Of a stretch of DNA of 64,000 bases, positions 8,487 through 17,953 are shown piece after piece (the first letter of the stretch is position 1; each line of letters begins with the position of its first letter). The stretch is from positions 1 through 64,000 of the forward strand of contig JACKJE010000014.1 of the NCBI GenBank assembly GCA_020638135.1. Reading direction: 5' to 3'. The notes beneath the pieces are model-generated. The model had not been told where the DNA came from. It saw nothing but the letters and a program-made list of their open reading frames with translations, and did not search any database. Source of the stretch: Methylobacteriaceae bacterium. GTDB taxonomy: Bacteria > Pseudomonadota > Alphaproteobacteria > Rhizobiales > Beijerinckiaceae. A program made the translations under genes and the position numbers.

Positions 8487-9041
8487 GTGCTCAAAGGCCT
8501 GTTCAAGGCGCTCGGCGTCGTCGACCGCATCACGTCGACGATCGGCGCCGTTTTTCTCTTCGCCATCATGATCGTCGTCTTCGCCGACGTCGTCATGCGC
8601 TATGTGTTCAACAGCCCGTTTGCCTGGGCCTATGATCTCATCGCGCTCTATCTGATGGCGGGCGTGTTCTTTCTCGTACTGTCCGACGCCTACGCCGCCA
8701 GCGCGCATGTGAACGTCGACATTCTCCAGCAGCGCTTGCCGCCCGCCGGCATCCGCCTCGCCGAACTCGTCACCTGCGCCGTCGGGATCATCGTCTTTGC
8801 GCTGATCGCCTGGCTCGGCTGGCAGCGCGCGCTCGACAGCTACAGGTCCGCCGACGTCATGGCTGGCGCCATTCCCTGGCCCATGTGGCCTTCCATCGCG
8901 CTCGTGCCCTTCGGCGCCGGCATTCTGGCGCTGCGGCTCATCGCGCATTTCATCGGCCACCTGCTGTCGCTCGCGACCGGCCATGACCTGATCCCCCTGC
9001 CCGCCGCGCACATGAACGCAGAAGGCGAAACATTCGAATGA
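8487..9041 (+). CDS. TRAP transporter small membrane subunit DctQ
   Basis: A 184-residue four-helix membrane protein. Helix 1 includes DRITSTIGAVFLFAIMIVVFADVVMRYVF, and the loop FAWAYDLIALY is typical of DctQ. The start is taken as GTG at 8487 because GGGAGGG lies 5 bp before it; a GTG at 8475 is an alternative. It starts 26 bp after the dctP stop, and its own stop overlaps the dctM ATG (ATGA). DctQ forms the Na+-coupled carrier with DctM. Confidence 0.9.
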   Translation: MLKGLFKALGVVDRITSTIGAVFLFAIMIVVFADVVMRYVFNSPFAWAYDLIALYLMAGVFFLVLSDAYAASAHVNVDILQQRLPPAGIRLAELVTCAVGIIVFALIAWLGWQRALDSYRSADVMAGAIPWPMWPSIALVPFGAGILALRLIAHFIGHLLSLATGHDLIPLPAAHMNAEGETFE

Positions 9042-10327
9042 TCGTCCTTCTGTGCCTCGTCATCCTGTTCGGCCTGCTCGCGATCGGCACGCCGGTCGGA
9101 TTCGCCATGGCCGGCGCCGGCTCGCTCGGCCTCTATCTGACCGGCGGCATGCCCATGCTGAGCGGCATATTGCAGACGGCGCCGCTGTCGTCGGTCACCT
9201 CCTACGAGCTCATCACCATTCCGATGTTCCTGCTGATGGCGGAATTCGTTCTGTTGAGCGGCATCGCCGACGATCTGTTCCGCGCCACCGCCGCCTGGGT
9301 CGGCCGCATTCCCGGCGGGCTCGGCATGGCGACGGCGCTCGCCGGCGCGGGCTTCGGCGCGATCTGCGGCACGTCGACGGCGTCCGCAGCGACCCTGTCC
9401 TCCACCAGCCTTCCGGCGATGCTGAAGCAGGGCTACGAACCGAAGATGGCGGCCGGCGTCGTCGCCATATCCGGCACGCTCGCCATGCTGATTCCGCCGT
9501 CGGTGGCGCTGGTCATCTACGGCCTGCTGGCGGAAGTGAATATCGGCGCGCTGCTGATCGGCGGCGTATTGCCCGGCATCGTGGTGACGATCACCATCAT
9601 GGCGACCGTCTGGCTGCTCGCCTGGCAGGATCCGGCGCGCGCCCCGGCGGGCCCGCGCGTCTCGCTCGCCGAAAAGCTCCGGATGCTGCGCATCGTCGGC
9701 CCGATGCTCGTTTTGTTCGGCATGGTCACCGGCGTCATCTATACCGGCGTCGCCTCGCCGACCGAGGCTTCGGCGCTCGGCGCCTTCTGCGCCTTCTGCC
9801 TGTCGATCTGGATGGGCAAGATGTCCATGCCGGGCCTGCGCCGCGCGCTGCTGCGCGCCGCGCACGGCACTTGCATGATCTCGATGATCCTGCTCGGCGC
9901 GCACATCTTCGGCTATTTCTTCACGCTCGCGCAGGTCACGCAGACGCTCGTGGCCTGGGTCGGCAGCCTCGAAGTGTCGCGCTGGATCATTCTGACGCTG
10001 ATCCTGTTCGGCTACATCGTGCTCGGCTCCTTCATGGACCAGATCGCGATCCTCGTGCTGACGGTGCCGATCGTCCTGCCGCTCATCAAATCGCTCGGCT
10101 ACGATCCGCTGTGGTTCGGCGTCATCAAGATCGTGACGGCGGAGGTCGGCATGATCACGCCGCCGGTCGGACTGAATTGCTATGTCGTCGCGCGCTATTC
10201 GGGGCGACCCGTCGCGGAAGTGTTTCACGGCACCATGCCGCATTTCTTCGCGCATCTGATCGCGATCGCCATTCTCGTCGTCTGGCCGCAGATCATTCTC
10301 TGGCTGCCGATCAAGATGGGCTATTGA
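9038..10327 (+). CDS. TRAP transporter large membrane subunit DctM
   Basis: A 429-residue protein with about twelve hydrophobic segments, the usual DctM size. It has the family's Gly- and Pro-rich re-entrant regions (GAICGTSTASAATLSS; LIPPSVALVIYG; MITPPVGLNCYVV). It is the transport subunit of a Na+-driven, binding-protein-dependent uptake system and sits between two dctP genes that may both feed it. Confidence 0.95.
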   Translation: MIVLLCLVILFGLLAIGTPVGFAMAGAGSLGLYLTGGMPMLSGILQTAPLSSVTSYELITIPMFLLMAEFVLLSGIADDLFRATAAWVGRIPGGLGMATALAGAGFGAICGTSTASAATLSSTSLPAMLKQGYEPKMAAGVVAISGTLAMLIPPSVALVIYGLLAEVNIGALLIGGVLPGIVVTITIMATVWLLAWQDPARAPAGPRVSLAEKLRMLRIVGPMLVLFGMVTGVIYTGVASPTEASALGAFCAFCLSIWMGKMSMPGLRRALLRAAHGTCMISMILLGAHIFGYFFTLAQVTQTLVAWVGSLEVSRWIILTLILFGYIVLGSFMDQIAILVLTVPIVLPLIKSLGYDPLWFGVIKIVTAEVGMITPPVGLNCYVVARYSGRPVAEVFHGTMPHFFAHLIAIAILVVWPQIILWLPIKMGY

Positions 10328-10362
10328 GCGCATAGGCGCAGAACACGAAGAGGGAGAAACAT

Positions 10363-11385
10363 ATGACGTCGCGCGCAGGCCTTGTCGCTCTCGCCGGTTG
10401 CTTTTCGATTGCGGCCTCGCTGGCCGGCGCGCAGGATAAGATCACCCTGCGGCTCGCCGACACATTGCCGCACGGCCATGTCATCCACGAACTCGCCGGC
10501 AAGCCCTTTTCCGAACTCGTCACCAAACTGACGAACGGCCAGGTCGTGTTCCAGCACTTTCCGAGCGAGCAGCTCGGCAAGGCCAAGGACATGGCGCAGC
10601 TGACCGTCGCCGGCGTCGCCGACGTCGCCTATATCGTGCCGTCCTATTCCTCCGACAAATATCCGCTGACGGCCGTCGCCGAATTGCCCGGCGCGTTCGA
10701 GACGCAATGTCAGGGCTCGCTCGCCTATTACAAGCTCTCGCATGGCGGCGGCATTCTCGAGACAAGGGAATTCCTGCCGAACGGTCTGCGCCCGCTGGTG
10801 ACGATCGCCCTGCCGGCCTACCAGATGCTGCTCGGCAATCCGCGCGAGATCGGCTCTGCCGCCGATCTCGCCGGCCTCAAGATCCGCACCGCCGGCGGCG
10901 CGATGGATCTCACCATGCGCGCGATCAAGACCGTGCCCGTGCGCATGTCGGCGCCGGAAATCTACGAATCTCTGACGCGCGGCACGATCGACGGCATCGT
11001 GCTCTCCTATCAGAGCACGGTCTCCTACGACCTCGGCAAGATCCTGAAGTCGGGCACGGCGAGCATGAATTTCGGCACGGCCGTGTTCATCTACGGGATC
11101 GGCGAAACCAAGTGGAAGACGCTGCCTGAAAACGTCCGCAAGGCGATGATTCAGGCCGGCGAAGAAACGACGCGCGAAGGCTGCAAGCGCTTCGAGGACG
11201 GCGAGAAGGCCGCTGCCGCGAAGATTCAGAGCCAGGGCATGAAGCTCATTTCCTTCAGCGACGCCGACCGCAAGTTCTTCTCTGACTCATTTGCCGGCGT
11301 CGCCGACCAGTGGGCGAAGGAAACCGACAAGCGCGGCAAGCCGGCGACCGCGACGCTGAAAGAGTTCAAGGCCGCGCTGCACTAG
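10363..11385 (+). CDS. TRAP transporter substrate-binding protein DctP (second copy)
   Basis: A 340-residue periplasmic binding protein with signal peptide (SRAGLVALAGCFSIAASLAGAQ), ATG start and GAGGGAG ribosome site. It aligns along its length with the DctP at 7429 (HFPSEQLGKAKDM; IRTAGGAMDLTMRAIKTVPVRM; YESLTRGTIDG). It begins 35 bp after dctM with no second QM pair, so two receptors probably share one carrier. Differences in the first 30 mature residues hint at different but related ligands. Confidence 0.92.
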   Translation: MTSRAGLVALAGCFSIAASLAGAQDKITLRLADTLPHGHVIHELAGKPFSELVTKLTNGQVVFQHFPSEQLGKAKDMAQLTVAGVADVAYIVPSYSSDKYPLTAVAELPGAFETQCQGSLAYYKLSHGGGILETREFLPNGLRPLVTIALPAYQMLLGNPREIGSAADLAGLKIRTAGGAMDLTMRAIKTVPVRMSAPEIYESLTRGTIDGIVLSYQSTVSYDLGKILKSGTASMNFGTAVFIYGIGETKWKTLPENVRKAMIQAGEETTREGCKRFEDGEKAAAAKIQSQGMKLISFSDADRKFFSDSFAGVADQWAKETDKRGKPATATLKEFKAALH

Positions 11386-11402
11386 CGTCCGTCGACGCGG
11401 AT

Positions 11403-12623
11403 ATGAAACAGCAAGAGCGCAAGGGCCCGCTCGCCGGCGTCAGGATCATCGACCTGACGAGCGTCATGATGGGCCCTTACGCGACCATGATCCTCGCCGA
11501 TTACGGCGCCGACGTCGTCAAGGTCGAAAGCCCGGACGGCGATATCGTCCGCGCCATTCCGCCCATGCGCAGTCCCGGCATGGGCGCGATGTTCCTGCAG
11601 GGCAACCGCAACAAGCGCTCGATCGCGCTCGACCTCAAGCATCCCGCCGGCCGCGACGCCTTGCTGCGCCTCGCAACGACGGCCGATGTGTTCGTGCACA
11701 ATGTGCGGCCGGCGGCCATGGCGCGTCTCAGGCTCGCCGCCGACGACCTGCTCGCGCGCAATCCACGCCTCGTCTACGCGAGCCTGCACGGTTTCGGCGA
11801 GAGCGGCCCCTATGCCGGCAAGCCCGCCTACGACGATCTGATCCAGGGCCTGACCGCCCTGCCCGCGCTGGTTGGCCAGATCGCCGGCGAGCCACGCTAT
11901 TCGCCGGCGACGCTCGCCGACCGCATCGTCGGCCTCAACGCCGTCCACGCCATCCTCGCCGCGTTGCTGTATCGCGATCGAACCGGCGAGGGACAGGCGA
12001 TTGAAATTCCGATGTTCGAGACCATGGCGCAATTCGTGCTGGGCGATCACATGTCCGGTCGCAGTTTCGAACCGCCGCTCGGCCCGCCCGGCTACGCGCG
12101 TTTGCTCACTGCGCATCGTCGTCCCTACCGCACGCGCGATGGCCATGTCTGCGTGCTCATCTACAACGACAAGCACTGGGCGTCGTTTTTCGACGCCTTG
12201 GGCAAGGGATTTCCCGAGGCCCAGGACCCACGCTTTCGCACTCTCGCGGGGCGCGTGGCGAATTATGATCTCGTCTACAAATGGCTTGCCGACCTGCTCG
12301 CTGCCCGCACGACCGCCGAATGGCTCGCCCTGTTCGAGAAGGCCGACATTCCCTCGGGCCCGATGCACGATCTCGACGCCCTGATCGACGATCCGCATCT
12401 GGCCGCCGTCGGCCTGATCCGGACGATCGAGCAACCCGGCGACGGCGAGGTGCGGCTCGTTGGACCTGCGGCCACCTGGAGCCGTACCCCACCGTCAATC
12501 CATGCGCCTGCGCCGCGGCTCGGCGAGCATGGGGCCGAAATTCTGCGCGAGGCGGGCTTCGCGGAAGCAGAAATCGAAGACCTCAGGACAGCCGGCGCCT
12601 TGAGCGCACAAGATCGAAGCTGA
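11403..12623 (+). CDS. CaiB/BaiF-type family III CoA transferase
   Basis: A 406-residue family III CoA transferase, which moves CoA between organic acids. The N-terminus has GVRIIDLTSVMMGPYATMILADYGADVVKVE, followed by GNRNKRSIALDLK and the AYDDLIQG segment, where the family's catalytic Asp is expected. It starts 18 bp after the second dctP gene and likely belongs to the TRAP operon, so imported acid would be activated by CoA exchange. Subfamily and substrate are not identifiable. It meets the tad locus tail to tail. Confidence 0.9.
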   Translation: MKQQERKGPLAGVRIIDLTSVMMGPYATMILADYGADVVKVESPDGDIVRAIPPMRSPGMGAMFLQGNRNKRSIALDLKHPAGRDALLRLATTADVFVHNVRPAAMARLRLAADDLLARNPRLVYASLHGFGESGPYAGKPAYDDLIQGLTALPALVGQIAGEPRYSPATLADRIVGLNAVHAILAALLYRDRTGEGQAIEIPMFETMAQFVLGDHMSGRSFEPPLGPPGYARLLTAHRRPYRTRDGHVCVLIYNDKHWASFFDALGKGFPEAQDPRFRTLAGRVANYDLVYKWLADLLAARTTAEWLALFEKADIPSGPMHDLDALIDDPHLAAVGLIRTIEQPGDGEVRLVGPAATWSRTPPSIHAPAPRLGEHGAEILREAGFAEAEIEDLRTAGALSAQDRS

Positions 12624-12674
12624 CGCCTGCAGCAGCCGACAGTTCCAATTGGCGTCGCGCGCAGAATGCGCGAT

Positions 12675-13178
12675 CTAGCGCCGAAGCAGACGGATATTGC
12701 GCGCGATCTGCTGATTTTCCGGATCTTTCGCGCGCGCCGCCAGCAGATCCCGCCGGGCCGCGGCATAGTCGCCGCGCAGCAGACGCGAATAACCGCGATT
12801 GTTGAGAAGCTGCGACGTGGGGCCAGTCAATTTCAGCGCCCGGCCATAAGCGCGATCTGCGAGATCGAAGCGACCGAGCTCATCGTAGGCGGCGGCCAGT
12901 CCGAGCCAACCCTCCGCATTATCCGGGCGCGCTTCGACGGCGCCGCGATAGGCGTCGGCGGCGAGTCCGAAATTGCGCGCTGCGAAATGCGCCTTGGCTT
13001 TCGCCAATTGCTCGCTCGTCGCAGCGTTCTTGTCAGACGTCGCCTGAAGCGCGGGTTCAGCGTCCGAGTGAACTGCGGCGAGATCGAGCGGTCCCGGCGC
13101 AAAGCTTCCGCACCCCGCGAGCGGGCCGGCGAGCAGGACGATGAACGAAGCGCGACGAAAAGCGTTGAACACGGACAA
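12675..13178 (-). CDS. tadD: TadD-like TPR lipoprotein
   Basis: A 167-residue lipoprotein. The lipobox LAGC places the modified cysteine at 23, and about three tetratricopeptide repeats fill residues 55-165 (AKAHFAARNFGLAADAYRGAVE; LGLAAAYDELGRFDLADRAYGRAL). TadD-type TPR lipoproteins help assemble the outer-membrane secretin of Tad pili. It is the last gene of the minus-strand tad operon, 6 bp after tadC. Confidence 0.85.
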   Translation of the reverse strand: MSVFNAFRRASFIVLLAGPLAGCGSFAPGPLDLAAVHSDAEPALQATSDKNAATSEQLAKAKAHFAARNFGLAADAYRGAVEARPDNAEGWLGLAAAYDELGRFDLADRAYGRALKLTGPTSQLLNNRGYSRLLRGDYAAARRDLLAARAKDPENQQIARNIRLLRR

Positions 13179-13184
13179 GGGCCT

Positions 13185-14144
13185 TCAGGCGGAGGCCGTG
13201 CTGACAGCGATAGCCACTGGCAGCAACAGCACGACGAGCAAAACAGGGAACACGAAAAGAGTTAAGGGAATGACCAGCTTGGTCGGCAAGGCGTAAGCTT
13301 TCTCTTCGGCCCGCATCAACCGTTTGTTGCGCATGTCGTCGGAGAAGGCGCGAAGCGAGTCGCTGATGCTCGCGCCGAGCTGCTCGGACTGGTGCAGCAG
13401 CGTTGCGAAGGACGAGGCCTCGTCAATGCCGAGACGGTCCGCGAGGGCCTCGATCGCTTGCGACAGCGACTTGCCATTGCGCAACTCGAGCGACGTGAGT
13501 TCGAGATGACGGCTGAGCGAGGGATATCCATGCGCGAGTTCCTCGCCGATCTTCTGAATGCCCGCTTCCAGACTGAGACCAGCCTGCACGCAGACGACCA
13601 TCAGGTCCATGACGTCGGGAAAGCCGTTTCTGTGCTCGGTCTGGAACCGGTTGATACGCCGGTTGAGAAAGAGACCCGGCGCCACGTAACCGAACGCCAG
13701 ACCGGACATGGTCGCAACGAGCGGGTCGAGCGCCGGATGCCCGATCGCCAGCGCGCCAAGGTAGAAACCGCCGGCGACGACGAAGGTCGTGACGACACGT
13801 AGCGCAATGAAATAGGCGAAGGTCGATTTCGAGAAATATCCGGCGCGCCGCAACCGCGTGCGCAGGCTCTTGCTGTTGGTGGGATCGCGTGCAAGCGCGC
13901 GCGCGCCGAGCGAGACGACCAGCGCGTCGATCTGCTGCCCCTTGCGCGCGGCTGTGATCGCGCCGCCGCCCGCGATGCGATCGCGCGGCGTTCCCTTGAG
14001 CAGACGCTTCCGCGCGGCGCGCTGCGAACGGCCTTTCAGATAAAAAACCGCCGCCACGCCTGCGAGCGCCAGCGCTACCCCAAAGGCCTGCAGCAAAGCC
14101 GGATGCGAGAGGGTTTCGAGGAGTGGGGCGAAGAACCAGTCCAT
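13185..14144 (-). CDS. tadC: TadC, inner-membrane pilus assembly protein
   Basis: A 319-residue GspF-family (T2SSF) protein. It has an N-terminal membrane helix, a helix pair around 115-165, the GspF domain (VMDLMVVCVQAGLSLEAGIQKIGEEL) and C-terminal helices ending in VFPVLLVVLLLPVAIAV. It pairs with TadB to form the platform on which the TadA ATPase works. It begins 3 bp after the tadB stop. Confidence 0.93.
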   Translation of the reverse strand: MDWFFAPLLETLSHPALLQAFGVALALAGVAAVFYLKGRSQRAARKRLLKGTPRDRIAGGGAITAARKGQQIDALVVSLGARALARDPTNSKSLRTRLRRAGYFSKSTFAYFIALRVVTTFVVAGGFYLGALAIGHPALDPLVATMSGLAFGYVAPGLFLNRRINRFQTEHRNGFPDVMDLMVVCVQAGLSLEAGIQKIGEELAHGYPSLSRHLELTSLELRNGKSLSQAIEALADRLGIDEASSFATLLHQSEQLGASISDSLRAFSDDMRNKRLMRAEEKAYALPTKLVIPLTLFVFPVLLVVLLLPVAIAVSTASA

Positions 14145-14147
14145 GCG

Positions 14148-15107
14148 TCACGACCGGAAATTGATCATCTTGCGCATGATCGCAAAGCCGATGCACATCC
14201 AGACGACAGCGCCGGTCAAGCCAACTTTGATCCAGGGATGGCCCCAATAGGCGCCGTAGAAAGTTGGCGAAATGACATTGACCGCGCCGAACAAGATGAA
14301 CGGCACCGCGCCGAGAATGATCGCCGAGACGCGCCCCTCGGAGGACAGCGCGCGCACCTTGCGATGCAGTTTGATGCGTGCGCGGATCGTGCCGCCGAGA
14401 TTGTCGAGAACCTCGGTAAGGTTGCCGCCGGTCTGCGATTGAATGCTGATCGAGGTGACGAAAAGCGGCAGGTCCTGCTGGCCCACACGATTGGCGAGGT
14501 TGCGCATTGCGGTCTCGAGATCCAGACCATAGGCGATCTCGTCCTGCAGAATGGCGAATTCCGCGCCCGCAGGATCCGGCAATTCCTGCGCGACCGCCTT
14601 GATGGCGACGCCGATCGGATGGCCTGCCCGCAGGCTGCGCACGATGATGTCGATCGCTTCCGGAAACTGGTCGCCGAATCGCGACTGCCGACGTTTCCGC
14701 AGGACGACGAGCGCCATCAACGGCGCCAGCACGAAGACCGCAGCGCCCATCTCCAGCGCCACGAACGGATCGAGCCAGAATGACAAGAGAACGAACAGCC
14801 CCGCCGCAGAGAGTGCGCAGGCCGCAATCAATGTGACTGGCTTCACGCTGATACCCGACTGCGTGTACAGCCGGCGCGCCCAGCCGAAGTCAAAAAGTCC
14901 CGTCCGTTCGCCGGGCAATCGCCGCCCCCGTCGCAACGTCACCGGCGCCTCTTCGGCATGCTGTTGTCGACCGACGTGCAATCGACGACTGACGCGGCTC
15001 CACCGCCCAGCCTCATAATACAGCCGATAGGCGGATTCTGCGACGATCACGGCCAAACCGAAGACCGAGATCGACAGGATCCAGAGCGGGTCGATGAAAC
15101 CGGGCAT
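14148..15107 (-). CDS. tadB: TadB, inner-membrane pilus assembly protein
   Basis: A 319-residue GspF-family protein: one helix near the N-terminus, a basic cytoplasmic stretch, two helices around 105-155, the T2SSF domain (FPEAIDIIVRSLRAGHPIGVAIKAVAQEL) and C-terminal helices. The ATG at 15107 (MPGFIDPLWIL) starts 5 bp after tadA; longer in-frame starts lie inside tadA and were rejected. It acts with TadC as the membrane platform of the Flp pilus machine. Confidence 0.93.
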   Translation of the reverse strand: MPGFIDPLWILSISVFGLAVIVAESAYRLYYEAGRWSRVSRRLHVGRQQHAEEAPVTLRRGRRLPGERTGLFDFGWARRLYTQSGISVKPVTLIAACALSAAGLFVLLSFWLDPFVALEMGAAVFVLAPLMALVVLRKRRQSRFGDQFPEAIDIIVRSLRAGHPIGVAIKAVAQELPDPAGAEFAILQDEIAYGLDLETAMRNLANRVGQQDLPLFVTSISIQSQTGGNLTEVLDNLGGTIRARIKLHRKVRALSSEGRVSAIILGAVPFILFGAVNVISPTFYGAYWGHPWIKVGLTGAVVWMCIGFAIMRKMINFRS

Positions 15108-15112
15108 TTGCG

Positions 15113-16495
15113 CTACAGCGGCTTCGATGGATCGAAATAGGCGCCGGGCAGTTCGACGCCGACGGCGCGCAAATCGTTCAGCAGGCGCGGGCGTACGCCA
15201 GTCGCCGCGAAATGGCCAAGCGCCTCGCCGTTCGGACCGAGGCCCGTGCGGACAAATCGAAATATTTCCTGCAGCTGCACGACCTCGCCTTCCATGCCCG
15301 TGATTTCGGCTATCGAGGTGACGCGTCGCGTGCCGTCGCTCAGGCGTTGAAGCTGCACGACCAGCCGAACGGCAGAGGCGATCTGCGCGCGAATGCTCTG
15401 CTGGGACATCGGCAGGCCAGCCATGCCGATCATCTGTTCGAGACGAGACACGGCTTCGCGCGGCGAATTGGCGTGGACGGTCGCCATGGATCCTTCGTGG
15501 CCGGTATTCATCGCCTGCAGCATGTCGAAGGCCTCTTCGCCACGACATTCGCCGAGAATGATGCGTTCCGGTCGCATGCGCAGCGCATTCTTGACGAGTT
15601 CGCGCTGCCGCACCTCGCCCTTGCCTTCGATGTTCGGCGGACGCGTCTCCATGCGCGCGACGTGGCGCTGCTGCAATTGCAGCTCGGCCGCGTCCTCGAT
15701 CGTGACGAGCCGCTCCCGGTCGGAAATGAATGCCGAAAGCGCATTCAGCATAGTCGTCTTGCCGGAACCCGTGCCGCCGGAAACGATCGTCGTGATCCGG
15801 GCGGCGACGGCCGTCGAGAGCAACTCGGCCATTTGCGGCTTAAGCGCGCCGACGTCGACAAGCCGGTCGAGGCCGAGCGGCTTCTTCGAAAACTTTCGGA
15901 TCGAAACGAGTGGACCGTCGACCGCGATCGGACGAACTGCGACATTGACGCGCGAACCGTCGGGCAGGCGCGCGTCGCACAGCGGCTGCAATTCATCGAC
16001 GCGGCGGCCGACTGCAGACACGATGCGATTGACGATCCGCAGGAGATGCGCCTCGTCGGCAAAGCGCACCGGAACTTCTTCGAGCAGGCCCCTGCGCTCG
16101 ACGAACACGCATTCGTGTCCATTGATGAGAATGTCGCTGATCGTCGGGTCGCGCAGCAGCGGTTCGAGCGGGCCGAGCCCGATCATTTCATCGAGAATTT
16201 CGGCGGCAAATTGCGTCAATTCCTGCGCCGTGATCGGCAGCCGCTCCCTCTGCACGAGTTCCGAGACGATCTCGAAGACCTGCGCCTGGCGTTGTTCCGG
16301 CGGCAGAACTTCGAGCGTGCCGAGATCGACATCCTCGATCAGCTCGCGATGCAGACGAACCTTTGCCTCCAGCAACCGCTGTTCCGACAGCGACGCGCCG
16401 CGCGGCGGTTCGGGCGCGACAGGCGCAGGCTGCGGCGCAGGCGCCGCGCGTGGCGCAGGCGCAGGCGCAAGACTGGCGCAGAACCTGCCGCTCAC
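15113..16495 (-). CDS. tadA: TadA/CpaF, pilus assembly ATPase
   Basis: A 460-residue hexameric secretion ATPase of the VirB11/CpaF class. The N-terminus is Pro/Ala-rich and probably disordered. Then come the CpaF domain (LLRDPTISDILINGHECVFVERRG), Walker A (SGGTGSGKTT), the Asp box, Walker B (RIILGECRGEEAFDMLQAMNTGHEGS) and the His box. It powers Tad pilus extension. The start is GTG at 16495, overlapping the cpaE stop as GTGA. Confidence 0.95.
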   Translation of the reverse strand: MSGRFCASLAPAPAPRAAPAPQPAPVAPEPPRGASLSEQRLLEAKVRLHRELIEDVDLGTLEVLPPEQRQAQVFEIVSELVQRERLPITAQELTQFAAEILDEMIGLGPLEPLLRDPTISDILINGHECVFVERRGLLEEVPVRFADEAHLLRIVNRIVSAVGRRVDELQPLCDARLPDGSRVNVAVRPIAVDGPLVSIRKFSKKPLGLDRLVDVGALKPQMAELLSTAVAARITTIVSGGTGSGKTTMLNALSAFISDRERLVTIEDAAELQLQQRHVARMETRPPNIEGKGEVRQRELVKNALRMRPERIILGECRGEEAFDMLQAMNTGHEGSMATVHANSPREAVSRLEQMIGMAGLPMSQQSIRAQIASAVRLVVQLQRLSDGTRRVTSIAEITGMEGEVVQLQEIFRFVRTGLGPNGEALGHFAATGVRPRLLNDLRAVGVELPGAYFDPSKPL

Positions 16496-17646
16496 GAGGC
16501 GCGCCTTTCTTCTTGCTGACGCGCGAACAGGATGCGCTTCATACCCATGGAAATATTGTTGCCCGGTTTGACATATTGCAGCGGAACGCCCTGGTCGATC
16601 GCCTCGCGAACCAGCTGGTAATTGTTGGCGATCTCGCCGGCCAGGACGCCGTCGAGCGCCTGCGCCACATCGCCGCGCCGAAGGCCGGCGCCAGGAAAGA
16701 AACGGCGCTCGAAGCGGTTGACGATGACGCTCGCGGGAGCCTTGAGCGTCAGACGCCCGTTCACCTGGTCGGCGATGCGTCGGGCGAACCGAAGACCCGG
16801 CACGGTCATGTCGGTGACGATGAAGGTGCGATCGGACCCGACGAGAATGCCATCGGTCCACGGATGCCACATGCGTGGCAGATCGATCACGACATGCTGG
16901 AACGCCGCAGCGACGACATCGAGCAGGCGCAGGACAGCGGCGCCCTGCAACTCGCGCAGCTGACCAGCGACCGACGGCGCCGCCACGAGGGCGAGGCCTG
17001 ACGCATGTCGGGTCGTCATGGCTTCGAGCAATTGCGGGTCGAGCCGCTCGCCGCTGTCGCCGATCTCGGCGAAGTCGAGACGCGGCTCGAGGTCCAGAAA
17101 GTCGGCGCAGGCGTCGCTGTGCAGATCGAGGTCGACGAGCGCCACCGAATTTGTGTCGGGGTGCGCTCCGAGTATCTGCATTGCCGCCTCGATCGCCAGC
17201 GTCGTATTGCCGACGCCGCCCGCCGCGGGCAGAAACGATGTCACTTCAGCATAGTCGCTCGGCGGGTCGAGCCGCCCGGCAAGCAGCCGCCGACATGCGG
17301 CCAATATGTCCGCGCCTGCGGCGGGGCGGCGCAACAGATCCCGCACGCCGATCTGGAAGAACCAGCGCTGCACCGCATCCGTGCAGGCATCGACAAGCAC
17401 GACGATCGGTCGCCCCGCGCCGCGCGCCACGAGCGATTGCAACGCAAGCAGATGATCGCGCCGCGTTGCGTCGATCTCCGCCACGAGCACGGATGCGCGC
17501 GACAGCGCCGTCGCATCGACCGCCGCCTCGATCCCCCCGCTGTGTATCGCGAGCGCAATGTCGGTCTCGCGCTTGACCGCCTCCGCCAGCGAGGCGCCGA
17601 GCGCCCCGTCGCTGCTGACGATCAGGATTTCGGACTTCTCCGGCAT
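16492..17646 (-). CDS. cpaE: TadZ/CpaE-like pilus localisation ATPase
   Basis: A 384-residue MinD/ParA-like protein with a receiver-like N-terminal half (ILIVSSDGALGASLAEAVKR, about 1-130). A deviant P-loop (AAGGVGNTTLA) lacks the first lysine of the KGGxGKT signature, as is common in CpaE/TadZ. The Walker B-like stretch is VALVDLDLHSD. It directs where the pilus machine assembles. It sits 4 bp after the small lipoprotein gene and overlaps tadA. Confidence 0.9.
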   Translation of the reverse strand: MPEKSEILIVSSDGALGASLAEAVKRETDIALAIHSGGIEAAVDATALSRASVLVAEIDATRRDHLLALQSLVARGAGRPIVVLVDACTDAVQRWFFQIGVRDLLRRPAAGADILAACRRLLAGRLDPPSDYAEVTSFLPAAGGVGNTTLAIEAAMQILGAHPDTNSVALVDLDLHSDACADFLDLEPRLDFAEIGDSGERLDPQLLEAMTTRHASGLALVAAPSVAGQLRELQGAAVLRLLDVVAAAFQHVVIDLPRMWHPWTDGILVGSDRTFIVTDMTVPGLRFARRIADQVNGRLTLKAPASVIVNRFERRFFPGAGLRRGDVAQALDGVLAGEIANNYQLVREAIDQGVPLQYVKPGNNISMGMKRILFARQQEERRAS

Positions 17647-17650
17647 ACGC

Positions 17651-17953
17651 TCACCTCGTCACCAGCACCGGCGGCGCGATCGCCTCAGGCGCTTTGCTGG
17701 TCTTGTAGCGCACGATCGATTCGGCGATGCGCGCGCCATTGGTCGGGAAGGCCGTATCGGCGCTCGTGCGTGGCCACGGATCGATCGTATGCACAATCCG
17801 GTTGGCCGCGACTGCGTCGCCCGAATAGGGCCACAGGGCGTCGCTGCGCGTCAGCGGTTCGGCGCAGGCCGAGAGAAACAGAGCCGGCGTGCAGGCGATC
17901 ACGCCGGCGCGCAGTCGATCAATTGCCCGCGGCATTCGGACCTCCGAGATCAA
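17651..17953 (-). CDS. Small Tad-locus lipoprotein (CpaD-like position)
   Basis: A 100-residue protein with a basic N-terminus, a hydrophobic core and a lipobox-like LFLSAC that puts the modified cysteine near residue 30. The mature part contains the motif HTIDPWP and a basic stretch IVRYKTSK. It occupies the place of CpaD, between the secretin and CpaE, but is shorter than typical CpaD. Its start lies inside the end of cpaC. A second ATG at 17935 would shorten it by six residues. It is probably an outer-membrane accessory lipoprotein of the pilus. Confidence 0.72.
   Translation of the reverse strand: MISEVRMPRAIDRLRAGVIACTPALFLSACAEPLTRSDALWPYSGDAVAANRIVHTIDPWPRTSADTAFPTNGARIAESIVRYKTSKAPEAIAPPVLVTR

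Noticed and set aside
8172..9041. Longer version of the DctQ gene starting inside dctP
   Set aside because: The first 100 residues are the out-of-frame shadow of dctP; membrane-protein character begins only after the GTG at 8487.
12655..12673. Short hairpin TCGCGC-N7-GCGCGA between the CoA transferase and tadD
   Set aside because: Six-bp stem in GC-rich DNA with no T-run; chance occurrence is likely.
16492..17646. Loss of function of CpaE because the P-loop lacks the first lysine
   Set aside because: Divergent P-loops are common in TadZ/CpaE proteins and the rest of the domain is intact.
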